From NCBI GenBank assembly GCA_009885995.1, contig VFJQ01000021.1, positions 1 to 64,000 on the forward strand: a DNA stretch of 64,000 bases, in the 5' to 3' direction. Positions 46,242 through 55,977 of this stretch are shown here, one piece after another. How positions within the stretch are numbered: position 1 is the stretch's first letter; each line of letters starts with the position of its first letter. The translations under genes were made by a program, and so were the position numbers. Below the pieces are notes generated by a model. That model saw nothing but the letters and a program-made list of their open reading frames with translations. It had not been told where the DNA came from and made no database searches. This DNA comes from Verrucomicrobiota bacterium (lineage in GTDB: Bacteria; Verrucomicrobiota; Verrucomicrobiia; Chthoniobacterales; Chthoniobacteraceae).

Positions 46242-47954
46242 TCAATGAATCTCCGGCTCCGCGTCGCCCTCGCCGCGGTGCAGGAAGCGGAAGTCGCAGC
46301 CTTCGTCGGCTTGCGTGGTTTCGTCGAGGAAGAGGGAGAGGAAGCCTCGATGCCTTTTGCTGGCGCGCGGTTTCCACGCAGCAGCGCGCGTGGCGAGTTC
46401 GGCGTCGGGGATATTCACATCGAGACGGCGGGCTTCGACATCGAGGGTGATGAGGTCGCCCTCGCGCACCAGCGCGAGCGGGCCGCCGATGGCGGACTCG
46501 GGCGCGACGTGCAGCACGCACGCGCCGTAGCTGGTGCCGCTCATACGCGCGTCGGAGATGCGAAGCATGTCGCGGACACCTTGTTCGAGGAGCTTCTTCG
46601 GGATCGGGAGCATCCCCCACTCGGGCATGCCGGGCGCGCCGATCGGGCCGGCGTTTTGCAGCACGATGACCGAGTCGGCGGTGATCGGGAGCGCGGGATC
46701 GTCGATGCGCGCAGCGATGTCTTCGTAGTCGCAGAAGACCACGGCGGGACCGGTGTGCTTGAGGAAGCGCGGCTCCATGGCGGCGTGTTTGATGACGGCG
46801 CCGCGCGGCGCGAGGTTGCCGTGCAGGACAGCGGTGCCGCCGTCGTCGGAGAGCTTGCGGATGACTTCGGGATTGTGGACCTGCGCGCCGGCGAGGTTTT
46901 CGCGGAGCGTCTTTCCGTTCACGGACAAACAGTCGGCGTGGAGCAGGTCGAGCACTTGCGCGAGCAGCGCACGCAGGCCACCCGCGAAGTAAAAGTCCTC
47001 CATCAGGAATCGCCCCGCCGGTCGCAGATCGGCGTAGCGCGGCGTGCGGCGCGAGACTTCATCGAACTTCTCCAGCGCGAGCGGCACGCCCGCGCGACCG
47101 GCCATCGCGATGAGATGGATGATCGCATTCGTGGAGCCGCCGAGCGCCATGTCGGTAACGATCGCGTTGTGAAAAGACTCGGCGGTCAGCAACTCCGCGG
47201 GCCGCTGATCGCGCCACACATTCTCCACGATCTGCCGACCGGACTCCGCGGCCATCCGCCAGTGCGACATGTCGGAGGCGGGGATGGACGACGCGCCGGG
47301 CATCGTGAGGCCGAGCGCCTCGGCGATCGCCGTCATGGTTGAGGCCGTGCCCATCGTCATGCAGTGGCCGTGCGAACGCGCGATGCCGTCTTCGATCTCG
47401 CACCACTCGTCCTGCGTGATGGTGCCCGCGCGGAGTTCGTCCCAATACTTCCACGTGTCGGAGCCGCTGCCGAGGACTTCGCCGCGCCAGTTGCCGCGTA
47501 GCATGGGGCCGCCGGGGACGAAGATGAACGGGATCGCCGCGGACGTGGCGCCCATGATGAGCGCAGGCGTGTTCTTGTCGCAGCCGCCGAGGAGCACCAC
47601 GCCGTCGATCGGCTGTGAGCGGATGACTTCCTCCGCTTCCATCGCGAGCAGGTTGCGATAGAGCATCGCGGTCGGCTTCATGTAAGTCTCGCTGAGCGCG
47701 AGCACGGGGATTTCGACCGGCATCCCGCCCGCTTGCAGCACGCCGCGCTTGATGTGCTCGACGAGGATCTTGAAGTGCAGATGACACGGCACGAGCTCCG
47801 ACCATGTGTTGAGGATCGCGATGACCGGCTTGCCCTGCCAATCGGCCGGGCCGAGGCCCATCTGCTTGGCGCGCGAGCGGTGGCCGAAGCTGCGGAGATC
47901 GTTCGGGCCGAACCAGCGGAAGGAGCGGAGTTGCTCGGGAGTGAGGCGCGTCAT
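46242..47954 (-). CDS. IlvD/Edd-family sugar-acid dehydratase (L-arabonate dehydratase-like)
   Basis: A 570-residue Fe-S dehydratase. Motifs are LLGGCDKNTPALIMGA and SHGHCMTMGTASTM (cluster cysteines), DMALGGSTNAIIHLIAMA, and DARMSGTSYGACVLHVAPESA (catalytic Ser region). The ending FLDETTQADEGCDFRFLH is typical of sugar-acid dehydratases rather than dihydroxyacid dehydratase of valine synthesis. The operon context supports conversion of an aldonate to a 2-keto-3-deoxy acid. ATG 47954 overlaps the gntP stop (ATGA). Confidence 0.92.
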   Translation of the reverse strand: MTRLTPEQLRSFRWFGPNDLRSFGHRSRAKQMGLGPADWQGKPVIAILNTWSELVPCHLHFKILVEHIKRGVLQAGGMPVEIPVLALSETYMKPTAMLYRNLLAMEAEEVIRSQPIDGVVLLGGCDKNTPALIMGATSAAIPFIFVPGGPMLRGNWRGEVLGSGSDTWKYWDELRAGTITQDEWCEIEDGIARSHGHCMTMGTASTMTAIAEALGLTMPGASSIPASDMSHWRMAAESGRQIVENVWRDQRPAELLTAESFHNAIVTDMALGGSTNAIIHLIAMAGRAGVPLALEKFDEVSRRTPRYADLRPAGRFLMEDFYFAGGLRALLAQVLDLLHADCLSVNGKTLRENLAGAQVHNPEVIRKLSDDGGTAVLHGNLAPRGAVIKHAAMEPRFLKHTGPAVVFCDYEDIAARIDDPALPITADSVIVLQNAGPIGAPGMPEWGMLPIPKKLLEQGVRDMLRISDARMSGTSYGACVLHVAPESAIGGPLALVREGDLITLDVEARRLDVNIPDAELATRAAAWKPRASKRHRGFLSLFLDETTQADEGCDFRFLHRGEGDAEPEIH

Positions 47955-49351
47955 TTCGGCATCGGCCACAGCCACGCCATGAGCATCGTGATCACGAGGC
48001 CCGCGACGCCTTGCAGCGACATCATCGGCGAGATGGTGCGCAGGGTCTGGTCTTCGCGCAGGCCGGAGAGGCGGCTGATGATCCAGAACCCGCCGTCGTT
48101 CATCCACGGGAAGGGCTTCGAGCCGCAGCCGATGGCGACGGCGAAATAGACCGGGTCGATATGCACGCCGCCGCCGTCGATGAAGGCCTTCGCGATCGGC
48201 GCGGCGGTGATCATGGCGACCGTCGCGGAGCCTTGCGCGGTGCGGACGAGCGCGGTGATGAGGAAGACCATCGGCAGCGCGAGCATGTGCGTGCCTTGCA
48301 ACATCGAGCCGAGCACTTCGGAGATGCCGGTCTGCCGCAGCACGCCACCGAATGCGCCGCCCGCGCCGATGATGAGCAGCACGGTCGCGCCGGTGCCGAG
48401 CGCTTCCGAAGCAGCCTTGCTGATGTGTGCGGCGTTGCCCTGCCACGCGAGCGTGAGCAGGGCGACGAGCGTGCCGAGGGTGATGGCGATGTCCTTGTCA
48501 CCGAGCGTGCGGACGAGCCAGCCGACGTGCGAGCCGGGCGTGGCTGCGACGAAGGAATCGAGCCCGATGAGCACCACGGGCAAGAACACCGGCACGAGTG
48601 CGAGCCAGAGCGGCGGGAGTTTGCGCAGCGGCGCGGCGGCGAGCACGGCTTTGTCTTCCGCGGGAATCTCAAGCGTGTGGTGGCGGTTCGAGAAGTGCGC
48701 GAACGCGACGCCGAACAGTGCCGCGCCGGTGCCGATGATCGTGCCCATCCAGATCATCTGCCAAAGCGGCACGCCGAGCGCCTGCGCGGCGAAGAGCGGT
48801 CCTGGCGTCGGCGGCACGAGTGAGTGCGTTATGGTGCCGCCGGCGACGGTGCACATCACGAGCAACAGGTATCGGCTCGGCATCTCGCGCCCGACCACCT
48901 TCACCAGCGGCATGAGGAGATAGAAGACCGTCTCGAAGAATACCGGGATGCACAGCGTGAAGGACGTGGCGAAGAACGCCCAGTGCGCTCGCGCCGCGCC
49001 GAGCCAGCGCAGCAGCGCACGCGCGATCGATTCCGCCGCGCCGGAAAGCAGCATCGCTTCGCCGAGGATGCCGGCCATCGCGATGAGGATGCCGAGGTGC
49101 GCGCACGTCTTCCCAAACTCCTCCGCGACGCGCGCACCCGCCGCCTTATCCGGAAAAGCCGCGGCCGCTTTCGCAGTCATCTCGCCTTTCGTCACGCGCG
49201 CTTCCGCGTGGGTGCGCAAGGCCGACGCGGGAGTGAGCATCGCCACGGTGAAAGCGCCGAGCACGAGCGCGAGGAAGGCGTGCATGCGCAGCCAGAGGAT
49301 GCCACCGAGCACGATCACCATGCCGCAGGCGAAGAGCAGCAGCGGGTTCAT
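47951..49351 (-). CDS. GntP-family gluconate/sugar-acid permease
   Basis: A 466-residue transporter with about 12 hydrophobic helices; family features include LVPPTPGPLFAAQALGVPL and GSATVAMITAAPIAKAFI, and the end LVITMLMAWLWPMPK. It imports gluconate-like acids with protons. First gene of the operon permease-dehydratase-secreted protein-lyase. Its start faces the nitrilase gene (117 nt between starts), so the intervening sequence holds divergent promoters. Confidence 0.93.
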   Translation of the reverse strand: MNPLLLFACGMVIVLGGILWLRMHAFLALVLGAFTVAMLTPASALRTHAEARVTKGEMTAKAAAAFPDKAAGARVAEEFGKTCAHLGILIAMAGILGEAMLLSGAAESIARALLRWLGAARAHWAFFATSFTLCIPVFFETVFYLLMPLVKVVGREMPSRYLLLVMCTVAGGTITHSLVPPTPGPLFAAQALGVPLWQMIWMGTIIGTGAALFGVAFAHFSNRHHTLEIPAEDKAVLAAAPLRKLPPLWLALVPVFLPVVLIGLDSFVAATPGSHVGWLVRTLGDKDIAITLGTLVALLTLAWQGNAAHISKAASEALGTGATVLLIIGAGGAFGGVLRQTGISEVLGSMLQGTHMLALPMVFLITALVRTAQGSATVAMITAAPIAKAFIDGGGVHIDPVYFAVAIGCGSKPFPWMNDGGFWIISRLSGLREDQTLRTISPMMSLQGVAGLVITMLMAWLWPMPK

Positions 49352-49467
49352 GCGTGGGAAAGGGCTGGGGAAATCACGCGGCTAGAAAGACGGAACGGGC
49401 GCGGATGAAAACGAGAAAGTCACGGTGCGGCTTGCGGCGCGATGCGCGGGTGTGCTCGGATGCGCGG

Positions 49468-50241
49468 ATGAATCTCTTCGCCGTCCAGCCCGACATCGTG
49501 TGGGAAGACAAGACCGCGAACTTTCGCAAAGTGCGCGCGCTGCTGGCGGCGAATCCGCCCACGCCGGGTTCGCTCGTGGTGTTGCCGGAGATGTTCGCGT
49601 GCGGCTTCTCGATGAATCTCGCGGTGACGCGGCAGGACGAGCGGCGGGAAGACGAGAGCTTCCTCCGCGACCTTGCACGCGAGACGCAGGCGACGGTGCT
49701 CGGCGGGGTGGTGAGTCCGGCGGGCGAGCGCGGGCGGAATGAAGCGGTGGCGTTTTCTCCCGACGGTTCGCTGCTCGCGCGGTATGCGAAGATTCATCCG
49801 TTCAGCCTCGGCGGGGAAGATGTCGGGCACGCGGCGGGCTCGGAGATCGTCACGTTTTCGTGGGGCGGGTTCACGGTCGCGCCGTTCGTGTGTTACGACC
49901 TGCGCTTCCCCGAGATCTTCCGCGCGGCGGCGAGGCGCGGCGCCGATCTGCTCGTGGTCATCGCGCTGTGGCCGGTGAAGCGGCAGCAGCACTGGCTCAC
50001 ATTGCTGCAGGGGCGGGCGATCGAGAACCAGGCGTGGGTCGTCGGCGTGAATCGCGTGGGGACCGATCCGCAGTTCACCTATGCAGGGCGGAGCGTGGTG
50101 GTCGATCCGCACGGCGTCATCGTGGCGGATGCGGGCGCGCAGGAGCGCGTGCTCGCAGCCGCGCTCGACCCGGAGATGGCGAAGGCGTGGCGGCGCGACT
50201 TCCCCGCCCTGCGCGACGCGCATTGGCGCGCAACAGCTTGA
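49468..50241 (+). CDS. Nitrilase-superfamily carbon-nitrogen hydrolase (omega-amidase-like)
   Basis: A 257-residue hydrolase with the Glu-Lys-Cys triad: Glu41 in VVLPEMFACGFSM, Lys108 in AKIHPFSLGGE and Cys142 in FVCYDLRFPEIFR. The GENVGHAAG-like loop and WLTLLQGRAIENQAWVVGVNR are typical of the omega-amidase/YafV branch, which hydrolyses alpha-keto-acid amides. ATG 49468 is preferred over the frame's earlier positions, which give a basic nonsense leader. A cytochrome gene follows 53 nt downstream. Confidence 0.9.
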   Translation: MNLFAVQPDIVWEDKTANFRKVRALLAANPPTPGSLVVLPEMFACGFSMNLAVTRQDERREDESFLRDLARETQATVLGGVVSPAGERGRNEAVAFSPDGSLLARYAKIHPFSLGGEDVGHAAGSEIVTFSWGGFTVAPFVCYDLRFPEIFRAAARRGADLLVVIALWPVKRQQHWLTLLQGRAIENQAWVVGVNRVGTDPQFTYAGRSVVVDPHGVIVADAGAQERVLAAALDPEMAKAWRRDFPALRDAHWRATA

Positions 50242-50294
50242 TCCAAGACGTGGCGGGCGGGCGGCGCTTGCGCATACTGATCTCACTCCGTCGC

Positions 50295-51113
50295 ATGAAA
50301 ACCCTCACCCGTTTACACTCCGCCGCACTCGCCGCGCTCGCCCTCATCACAAGCGCAGTCGGGCAGAGTGCGCCGGCGGCGGGAAACACGGATGCAGGGC
50401 CGCCGCGCCCGATTGCCGAGGAAGCCGCGGTGCTCGAAAAGGGCCGCATCAGCGCACGGCGCCGAGCGCTGGCGAGGCTCGCCACTCATCCCGACCCGGA
50501 GGCGGACAAGCTGCTGCTCGCGCAGTTCGACCGCTACCGCGCGGGCGATCTCCCACCGGCTATCTGGCTCGATTTTTTTGAAGCCGCGGCGAAACGCAAT
50601 CATCCCGCCCTCAAAGCCATGCTCGCGGAGCGCGAGGAAATGTTGGCGAAATCGCGGGATGCTCTCAGCCGATTCCGCGAATGCCTCGAGGGCGGCGACG
50701 GCGAAGCGGGTCGTCTGGTCTTTGCGACCAAGGCGGAAGCGGGCTGCATCCGCTGCCACACGGTGAGCGGCGAAGGCGGCAAGATCGGCCCCGACTTGAC
50801 GTGGCTCCGCAACGCGATGGATCGGACCCAGATCCTCGAGTCGATCATCGCGCCGAACTCGAGCATCGCGACGGGCTTCGCGAGCGCCGCGCTGACGTTG
50901 AAAAATGGCGAGTCGATCGCTGGCGTCGTGAGTCACGAGAGCGCCGACGAACTCACCGTGACCTCGATCGTGGACGGGAAGAAGACCACGGTGAAGACCG
51001 CGGACATCGCGCAGCGCACGCCGCTGCCGAGTCCGATGCCGCCGCACTTCGGAGCCGCGCTCGACAAGCGAGCCATCCGCGATCTGGTGGAGTTCATTGC
51101 CGCGGGCGACTAG
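50295..51113 (+). CDS. Exported c-type cytochrome domain protein
   Basis: A 272-residue protein with a signal peptide (TRLHSAALAALALITSAVGQ), a helical HEAT-like region, and a c-type haem site CIRCH at 151-155 inside GRLVFATKAEAGCIRCHTVSG, with KIGPDLTWLRN after it. The C-terminal half (SIIAPNSSIATGFASAALTL...IAQRTPLPSPMPPHFGAALD) is the domain found at the end of PVC-type membrane-bound dehydrogenase proteins, usually attached to a sugar dehydrogenase beta-propeller. Here that propeller is absent, so it is a short stand-alone form. Periplasmic. Confidence 0.88.
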   Translation: MKTLTRLHSAALAALALITSAVGQSAPAAGNTDAGPPRPIAEEAAVLEKGRISARRRALARLATHPDPEADKLLLAQFDRYRAGDLPPAIWLDFFEAAAKRNHPALKAMLAEREEMLAKSRDALSRFRECLEGGDGEAGRLVFATKAEAGCIRCHTVSGEGGKIGPDLTWLRNAMDRTQILESIIAPNSSIATGFASAALTLKNGESIAGVVSHESADELTVTSIVDGKKTTVKTADIAQRTPLPSPMPPHFGAALDKRAIRDLVEFIAAGD

Positions 51114-51201
51114 GCTGCGGGAGATGATCGCCTGCCGCGGCGCCGTCCATCCACGACACGTTTCATTTCTCCTCGCGCATCCTGTTTGCTCTCCGAATAC
51201 C

Positions 51202-52044
51202 ATGAAACTCCGCCTGCTCATCGCCGCTCTGTTCTGTGCAACCGTCTGCCTTGGTGCGCCGATCACGGTTCGGGAACTCGAGTTCCTCGTCCGCCAACGC
51301 ACGCCCGACGCGGAGGTGGTGCAGGCCGCCGCCCAGCGCCGCCTGCTCGTCCCGCTCGACGCAGCCGGGGAGACGGCCCTCCGCAAGGCGGGGGCGTCCG
51401 AGCCGCTGCTCGCCGCGCTGCGCAAGCCGGAGCTGGCGCTTTCCGCCGATGCCGCCCAGGCAGAGATCGAGCGGCAACGCGCGAATCAGATGCGCATCGA
51501 GCAATCTGCCGCCGAGGACGCAGCCGCGCACGCCCAGCAAAAGCAGCGCCAGCAACAAGTCGCCACCGGCCTCAACCGCGCCGGCGCCACCCGAGAGATG
51601 CTCGAGGGCCGGCTCGTGCATCTCGAAGGCGACCAGCTCAAACCCTTCGACGCCCGCACGCTCGATACGGTCCGCGTCTTCGGCTTCTACTACTCGGCGA
51701 TGTGGTGCGGCCCGTGCCGGAAGTTCACGCCGCAACTCGTCGAGGCCTACCAGCGGCTCAAAGCGAAGTATCCGGGCCAGTTCGAGCTCGTGTTCGTCAG
51801 CGCGGACCGCGACGAATTCAACATGGCCGAATACATGCGCAAAGACCGGATGCCGTGGCCGGCCGTGCGGTTTGGCGCGGATCGATCGGCGCTCGATCAG
51901 TTCGGCGGGAAAAGCATCCCCTGGCTCGTCGCCGTGTCCGATTCCGGCCGGCCGCTCACCCGGAACGCCGTGGACAAGCAATACATCGCTCCGGAAAAAG
52001 TGCTCGGCGCGATCGAAGAGATGCTCTCCAAGCTCAAGCGCTGA
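51202..52044 (+). CDS. Exported thioredoxin-like (nucleoredoxin-type) protein
   Basis: A 280-residue protein with a signal peptide (KLRLLIAALFCATVCLGAP). The N-terminal part is a helical/coiled region rich in Gln and Ala (QQKQRQQQVAT). The thioredoxin domain (about 150-280) has WCGPC at 168-172, FVSADRDEFNMAEYM and the cis-Pro in KSIPWLVAV. It resembles nucleoredoxin/TlpA-like reductases working in the periplasm. No partner gene is evident. Confidence 0.9.
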   Translation: MKLRLLIAALFCATVCLGAPITVRELEFLVRQRTPDAEVVQAAAQRRLLVPLDAAGETALRKAGASEPLLAALRKPELALSADAAQAEIERQRANQMRIEQSAAEDAAAHAQQKQRQQQVATGLNRAGATREMLEGRLVHLEGDQLKPFDARTLDTVRVFGFYYSAMWCGPCRKFTPQLVEAYQRLKAKYPGQFELVFVSADRDEFNMAEYMRKDRMPWPAVRFGADRSALDQFGGKSIPWLVAVSDSGRPLTRNAVDKQYIAPEKVLGAIEEMLSKLKR

Positions 52045-52095
52045 ACCCTGCGCCACCCTCGGTAGAACGGACAAGGGTTGCTGTCTGATCTGCGT

Positions 52096-53097
52096 TCACG
52101 GTTGCGGAAAGCCATCCTTGAGCACTGTGTCCCTCCCCGGCGCTTTGCCTTCGCTGGCGTTCTCATATCCAGCCGTAGGCCGGCCGTTCACGAATGTGAT
52201 CCGGTGCGTGACACCGGGGCCGAAGGCGAGGCGGCTGATCTTTAGCTGTTCGATCTTGTCCTCGGCGCGGACGCCGGTCTCGGTGCGATAGATGGCGCAC
52301 TCGGTGATCGTGACGTGGGCGCCGCCGCGGGAGCCGGGGCCGCGCACGCGGAAGGCGACCTGGTTGTCGTCGAAGACGCAGCGGGTCACTTCGGCGTCCA
52401 CGTTTTCCTTCAAGTTGAGCGCGGCGATCGTGCCGATCTGCGAGGGCTGGTTCCAGCCATGGATGAAGCAATCGCGGATGACGAGCCGGCAGCGCGGGCC
52501 GTCGAGCTTGATCTTCGTGTCCACGGCGTTTTCACCGGGACGCTCGCCCGCCTTGAATCCGCCGGCATCCGCGGGCAGCGGGCCGGTCCAGAGGGTGCAG
52601 TGGTCGATGACGACCGAGCCACTGGAACTGCGGTCGGGATCGAACTGAATGCTATCACCCGAGGTCAGGGAGATGTCGCAACGGCGGATCATCACATCGC
52701 CCCAGCGACCGGCGATGCCGTGCGCGTCCTTCTGGTCGGCGAAGGTGCCATTGAGCAGGTGATGAATGCGGCAGTTCTCGATGACCACGCCTTTGCCGAA
52801 GACGCCGACGCCATTGCCGCTGCCGTTGAAGATTTCGCAATGCCGCAGCGTCACGCCGTCGGCGGTGATCTTGACGATGTTCCCACCCCCGCCCTGCGCA
52901 TCGACGCGGAAGTTTTCGTAAACACCCGGCTTGGTGATTTCCAGCCGCGAGACGGTCTTCGGGTTCGCGAGGCAGCCGACGACGCCCTGCGCGCCGATGG
53001 GGCCGGAGGGTTCGGCGGCGGTCAGCACCGGCGAGAGCAACACCGCTAGGCAGCCAAACATCGGGGCGAACATCAGCAGGAAGGGCGTGGAGTTCAT
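52096..53097 (-). CDS. Exported right-handed parallel beta-helix protein
   Basis: A 333-residue protein with a signal peptide (LLMFAPMFGCLAVLLSPVLTAA). The rest has the short strand-turn pattern of pectate-lyase-like beta-helices: VTLRHCEIFNGSGNGVGVF, VVIENCRIHHLLNG, VMIRRCDISLTSGD, LVIRDCFIHGWNQP, VTITECAIYR. Several Asp/His residues in the turns could bind a glycan, but no catalytic set is recognisable. ATG 53097 (MNSTPFLLM) is chosen. Divergent from the DUF1549 gene, with 126 nt between starts. Confidence 0.85.
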   Translation of the reverse strand: MNSTPFLLMFAPMFGCLAVLLSPVLTAAEPSGPIGAQGVVGCLANPKTVSRLEITKPGVYENFRVDAQGGGGNIVKITADGVTLRHCEIFNGSGNGVGVFGKGVVIENCRIHHLLNGTFADQKDAHGIAGRWGDVMIRRCDISLTSGDSIQFDPDRSSSGSVVIDHCTLWTGPLPADAGGFKAGERPGENAVDTKIKLDGPRCRLVIRDCFIHGWNQPSQIGTIAALNLKENVDAEVTRCVFDDNQVAFRVRGPGSRGGAHVTITECAIYRTETGVRAEDKIEQLKISRLAFGPGVTHRITFVNGRPTAGYENASEGKAPGRDTVLKDGFPQP

Positions 53098-53223
53098 GAG
53101 GGCGGACGCGGAAGACAACGGATTTCTTCCGCAGCGGCAAGGTGGGAATGGGCGGAACCCGGCTTCGCGCACTATTGCGACGGGCACCTAGCAAAGAGCG
53201 CGATTTCGAGTTGTTTCGATCGA

Positions 53224-55410
53224 ATGTTTCGACTGATCCGCCACTGCCTGCTCTTGATCGCGCTTTCGGCGCAAGCTGGCGACGTGCTCTATCGGCGCGA
53301 TGTGATGGCGGTGCTCTCGAAGACGGGCTGTAACGTCGGCGGCTGCCACGGCAATGGGCAGGGCAAGGGCGGGCTCAAAATCTCACTGCGCGGGCAGGAC
53401 CCAGATCTCGACTGGCTGGCGCTCGTTCGCGACCAGGGCGGGCGGCGGGTGAACCTGCTGGAGCCGGAGCGCAGCCTCATCCTGCAAAAGGCGAGCGCGC
53501 AGCTCGCGCATGATGGCGGGCAGCGGTTTGCGGTGGGGTCGCCGGAATATGAGATCCTGCGCGGTTGGATCGCGGACGGAGCGACGGACAGCGGGAGCGA
53601 ACTACGGCTGACAGCGCTCGATGTGGCGCCGCTCAGGCAGGTGGTGATCGGGCCCGAGGAGGCGGTGCAGATCACGGCGAAGGCGACGTTTTCCGACGGG
53701 ACGACGCGCGATGTGACGCGGCTGGCGGTGTATGAGCCGAACAACCAGGGCGCGGAGGTGAGCTTCGACGGACGCGTGACGAGGGAGAAGTTCGGCGAGA
53801 CGACGGTGCTGGTGCGGTATCTCGGCATCCAGGTGCCGGTGACGATCAACTTCGTGCCGAACCGCGCGTTCACGTGGGCGACGCCAGCGGCGAACAATTT
53901 CGTGGACGAGCTGGTTTTCAAAAAGCTGGAGCGACTGCGGATCAATCCGTCGGAGCTATGCGGCGATGAGGTGTTCGTGCGGCGGACGTTTCTCGATCTG
54001 CTCGGGGTGGTGCCGACGGCGGAAGAGGCGCGTGCGTTCGTGGGTGACAGCGCACCGGACAAGCGACCGCGGCTGGTGGATGCGCTGCTGAAGCGCGAGG
54101 AGTTCGCGGACTTCTGGGCGCTAAAGTGGGCGGACTTGCTGAAGATCGAGGAGCGGCAGCTCGATAAGAACGGGGTGAAGCTCTTCCACGGCTGGATCCG
54201 CGAGAGCATCGCGAGCAATAAGCCGCTGGATCAGTTCGCCGCAGAGCTGGTGTCGGCGCGCGGGTCCACCTACGAAAATCCACCGGCGAACTGGTATCGC
54301 GCGAACCGCAATCCAGTGCTGCGGGCGGAGAATACGGCGCGGGTCTTCCTCGGCACGCAGCTCAACTGCGCGCAGTGTCACAATCATCCCTTCGAGCGCT
54401 GGACGCAGGACGATTACTACGACTGGGCGGCGCTCTTCGCCCGGGTGGACTACGTCTTGAAGGACAAGACGCCGGCGGACAAGAACGACAAGAATGCCTT
54501 CAAGGGCGACCAGCGCGTGACGCTGAAGCCCATCGCGAGTGTGATCAATCCGCGCAGCGGTCAACCGGCGGTGATGCGTTTCCTCGGCGGCGGGAAGCCG
54601 ACCGTGACGCCGCGCAGCAGCGAACTGGCGTCGCTCGCGGAGTGGCTGTCGCATTCGCCGATGTTTGCGCGGATGCAGGTGAACCGGATTTGGTTTCATC
54701 TGCTCGGACGCGGGCTGGTCGATCCGGTGGACGATTTCCGCGCGAGCAACCCGCCGGCGCACCCGGAACTGCTGGATGCGTTGACGCGGGACTTCGTGGA
54801 GCACGGCTACGACCTGCGGCACGCGATCCGGACGATCACGGCCTCGCGCATCTACCAACTCGATGCGAAACCGAATGCGACAAACGGGGACGATGAGACG
54901 CTCTTTTCGCGTGCCATCGTGCGCCGGCTTGGCGCGGAGCAGATCCTCGACTCGATGAGCCGCGCGCTCTCGGCGCCTCTCTCTATCGACAATTTTCCCG
55001 CCGGCACGCGCCTCGCGCAGATGCCGGAAGGGCGGAAACACTTCCAGCCGCTGACGACCGACGTGGACCGGTTTTCGGCGACGTTTGGGAAGCCGCCGCG
55101 GCTCGTGACGAGCGAATGCGAGCGGAGCGATGAAGTCGCGCTCCCGCAGGTCTTTCAGCTCACGAGCGGACCGCTGATCCAGAGGGCGTTATCGCGCCCG
55201 GACAACCTGATCGGGCGGCTTCTGAAGGAGGGGAAAGCCGACGGCGAGATTGTGGACTCGCTCTCGTGGTCGCTCCTCGCGCGGGCGCCGGGAGCGGCCG
55301 AGCGGGAGAAGTTCTACGGGCACCTCGGACCGGCCGCCGACAAGCGGCTCGCGGCGGAGGACATCGCGTGGGCATTGCTCAACTCGAAGGAGTTTCTCTT
55401 CCGCAGGTAG
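53224..55410 (+). CDS. DUF1549/DUF1553 protein with cytochrome-like motifs
   Basis: A 728-residue exported protein (signal peptide FRLIRHCLLLIALSAQAG). It begins with KTGCNVGGCHGNGQGKGGLK, the N-terminal element of this PVC family, followed by a BIG2-like Ig domain (about 135-215), the DUF1549 domain (from NNFVDELVFKKLERLRI), a CAQCH haem-like motif at 382-386 (CAQCHNHPFERWTQDDY), and the DUF1553 domain (MFARMQVNRIWFHLLGRGLV, NSKEFLFRR at the end). Such proteins are usually followed by a DUF1501 gene; here the nearest one is 4 kb away on the other strand. Function unknown. Confidence 0.93.
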   Translation: MFRLIRHCLLLIALSAQAGDVLYRRDVMAVLSKTGCNVGGCHGNGQGKGGLKISLRGQDPDLDWLALVRDQGGRRVNLLEPERSLILQKASAQLAHDGGQRFAVGSPEYEILRGWIADGATDSGSELRLTALDVAPLRQVVIGPEEAVQITAKATFSDGTTRDVTRLAVYEPNNQGAEVSFDGRVTREKFGETTVLVRYLGIQVPVTINFVPNRAFTWATPAANNFVDELVFKKLERLRINPSELCGDEVFVRRTFLDLLGVVPTAEEARAFVGDSAPDKRPRLVDALLKREEFADFWALKWADLLKIEERQLDKNGVKLFHGWIRESIASNKPLDQFAAELVSARGSTYENPPANWYRANRNPVLRAENTARVFLGTQLNCAQCHNHPFERWTQDDYYDWAALFARVDYVLKDKTPADKNDKNAFKGDQRVTLKPIASVINPRSGQPAVMRFLGGGKPTVTPRSSELASLAEWLSHSPMFARMQVNRIWFHLLGRGLVDPVDDFRASNPPAHPELLDALTRDFVEHGYDLRHAIRTITASRIYQLDAKPNATNGDDETLFSRAIVRRLGAEQILDSMSRALSAPLSIDNFPAGTRLAQMPEGRKHFQPLTTDVDRFSATFGKPPRLVTSECERSDEVALPQVFQLTSGPLIQRALSRPDNLIGRLLKEGKADGEIVDSLSWSLLARAPGAAEREKFYGHLGPAADKRLAAEDIAWALLNSKEFLFRR

Positions 55411-55479
55411 GCGCGTGCTGACGGAGCACGGGGGCGAGTTGGCACCGACAGTGCTTGTGATAAAAAAGAAACTACACCG

Positions 55480-55977
55480 ATGCTCTACCTGAATCATCAG
55501 CAGAACGCTCACAATCCCGAGACCCAGCGGGCGCTTCGCGCGGCCGATGGCTACCTCTTCTTCGGATTGCCGGAGGAGGCGCTCCACGAGGTCGAGGGCG
55601 CTCCCAAGGCGGAGCGGAACCAGCCGGAGGTGCTGCTCGCGCGCAATCGCGTGCTGCTCCATCTCGGCCGTTGGAAGGAAGTCGAGACGCTCGCCGCGAA
55701 GGCCATCGCGAAGCATCCCGATCGCGACGAATTCACCGTCCAGCGCGCCTTTGCCCTGCACAAGCTGAAGAAGGGAGAGGAAGCCATCGGCGTCATCGAG
55801 TCCGCGCCCGACTGGATCCGCCGGACGGGCATCCTGCATTACAATCTCGCCTGCTACGAAGCGCAGCTCGGCGACAAGAAGACAGCGCGGCAGTGCATCA
55901 ACGTGGCCATCCAGATGAATGAGGCCATGCGCAAGAACGCCAAGACCGACCCGGACCTGCGCGGGATTTTGAACTAG
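55480..55977 (+). CDS. TPR-like hypothetical protein
   Basis: A 165-residue cytosolic protein made of helical pairs resembling tetratricopeptide repeats: AADGYLFFGLPEEALHEVEG, VLLARNRVLLHLGRWKEVET and LHYNLACYEAQLGDKKTARQ. Function unknown. It is preceded by a 70-nt spacer after the DUF1549 gene. Its TAG stop overlaps the stop of rfbD on the other strand in a shared CTAG. Confidence 0.8.
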   Translation: MLYLNHQQNAHNPETQRALRAADGYLFFGLPEEALHEVEGAPKAERNQPEVLLARNRVLLHLGRWKEVETLAAKAIAKHPDRDEFTVQRAFALHKLKKGEEAIGVIESAPDWIRRTGILHYNLACYEAQLGDKKTARQCINVAIQMNEAMRKNAKTDPDLRGILN

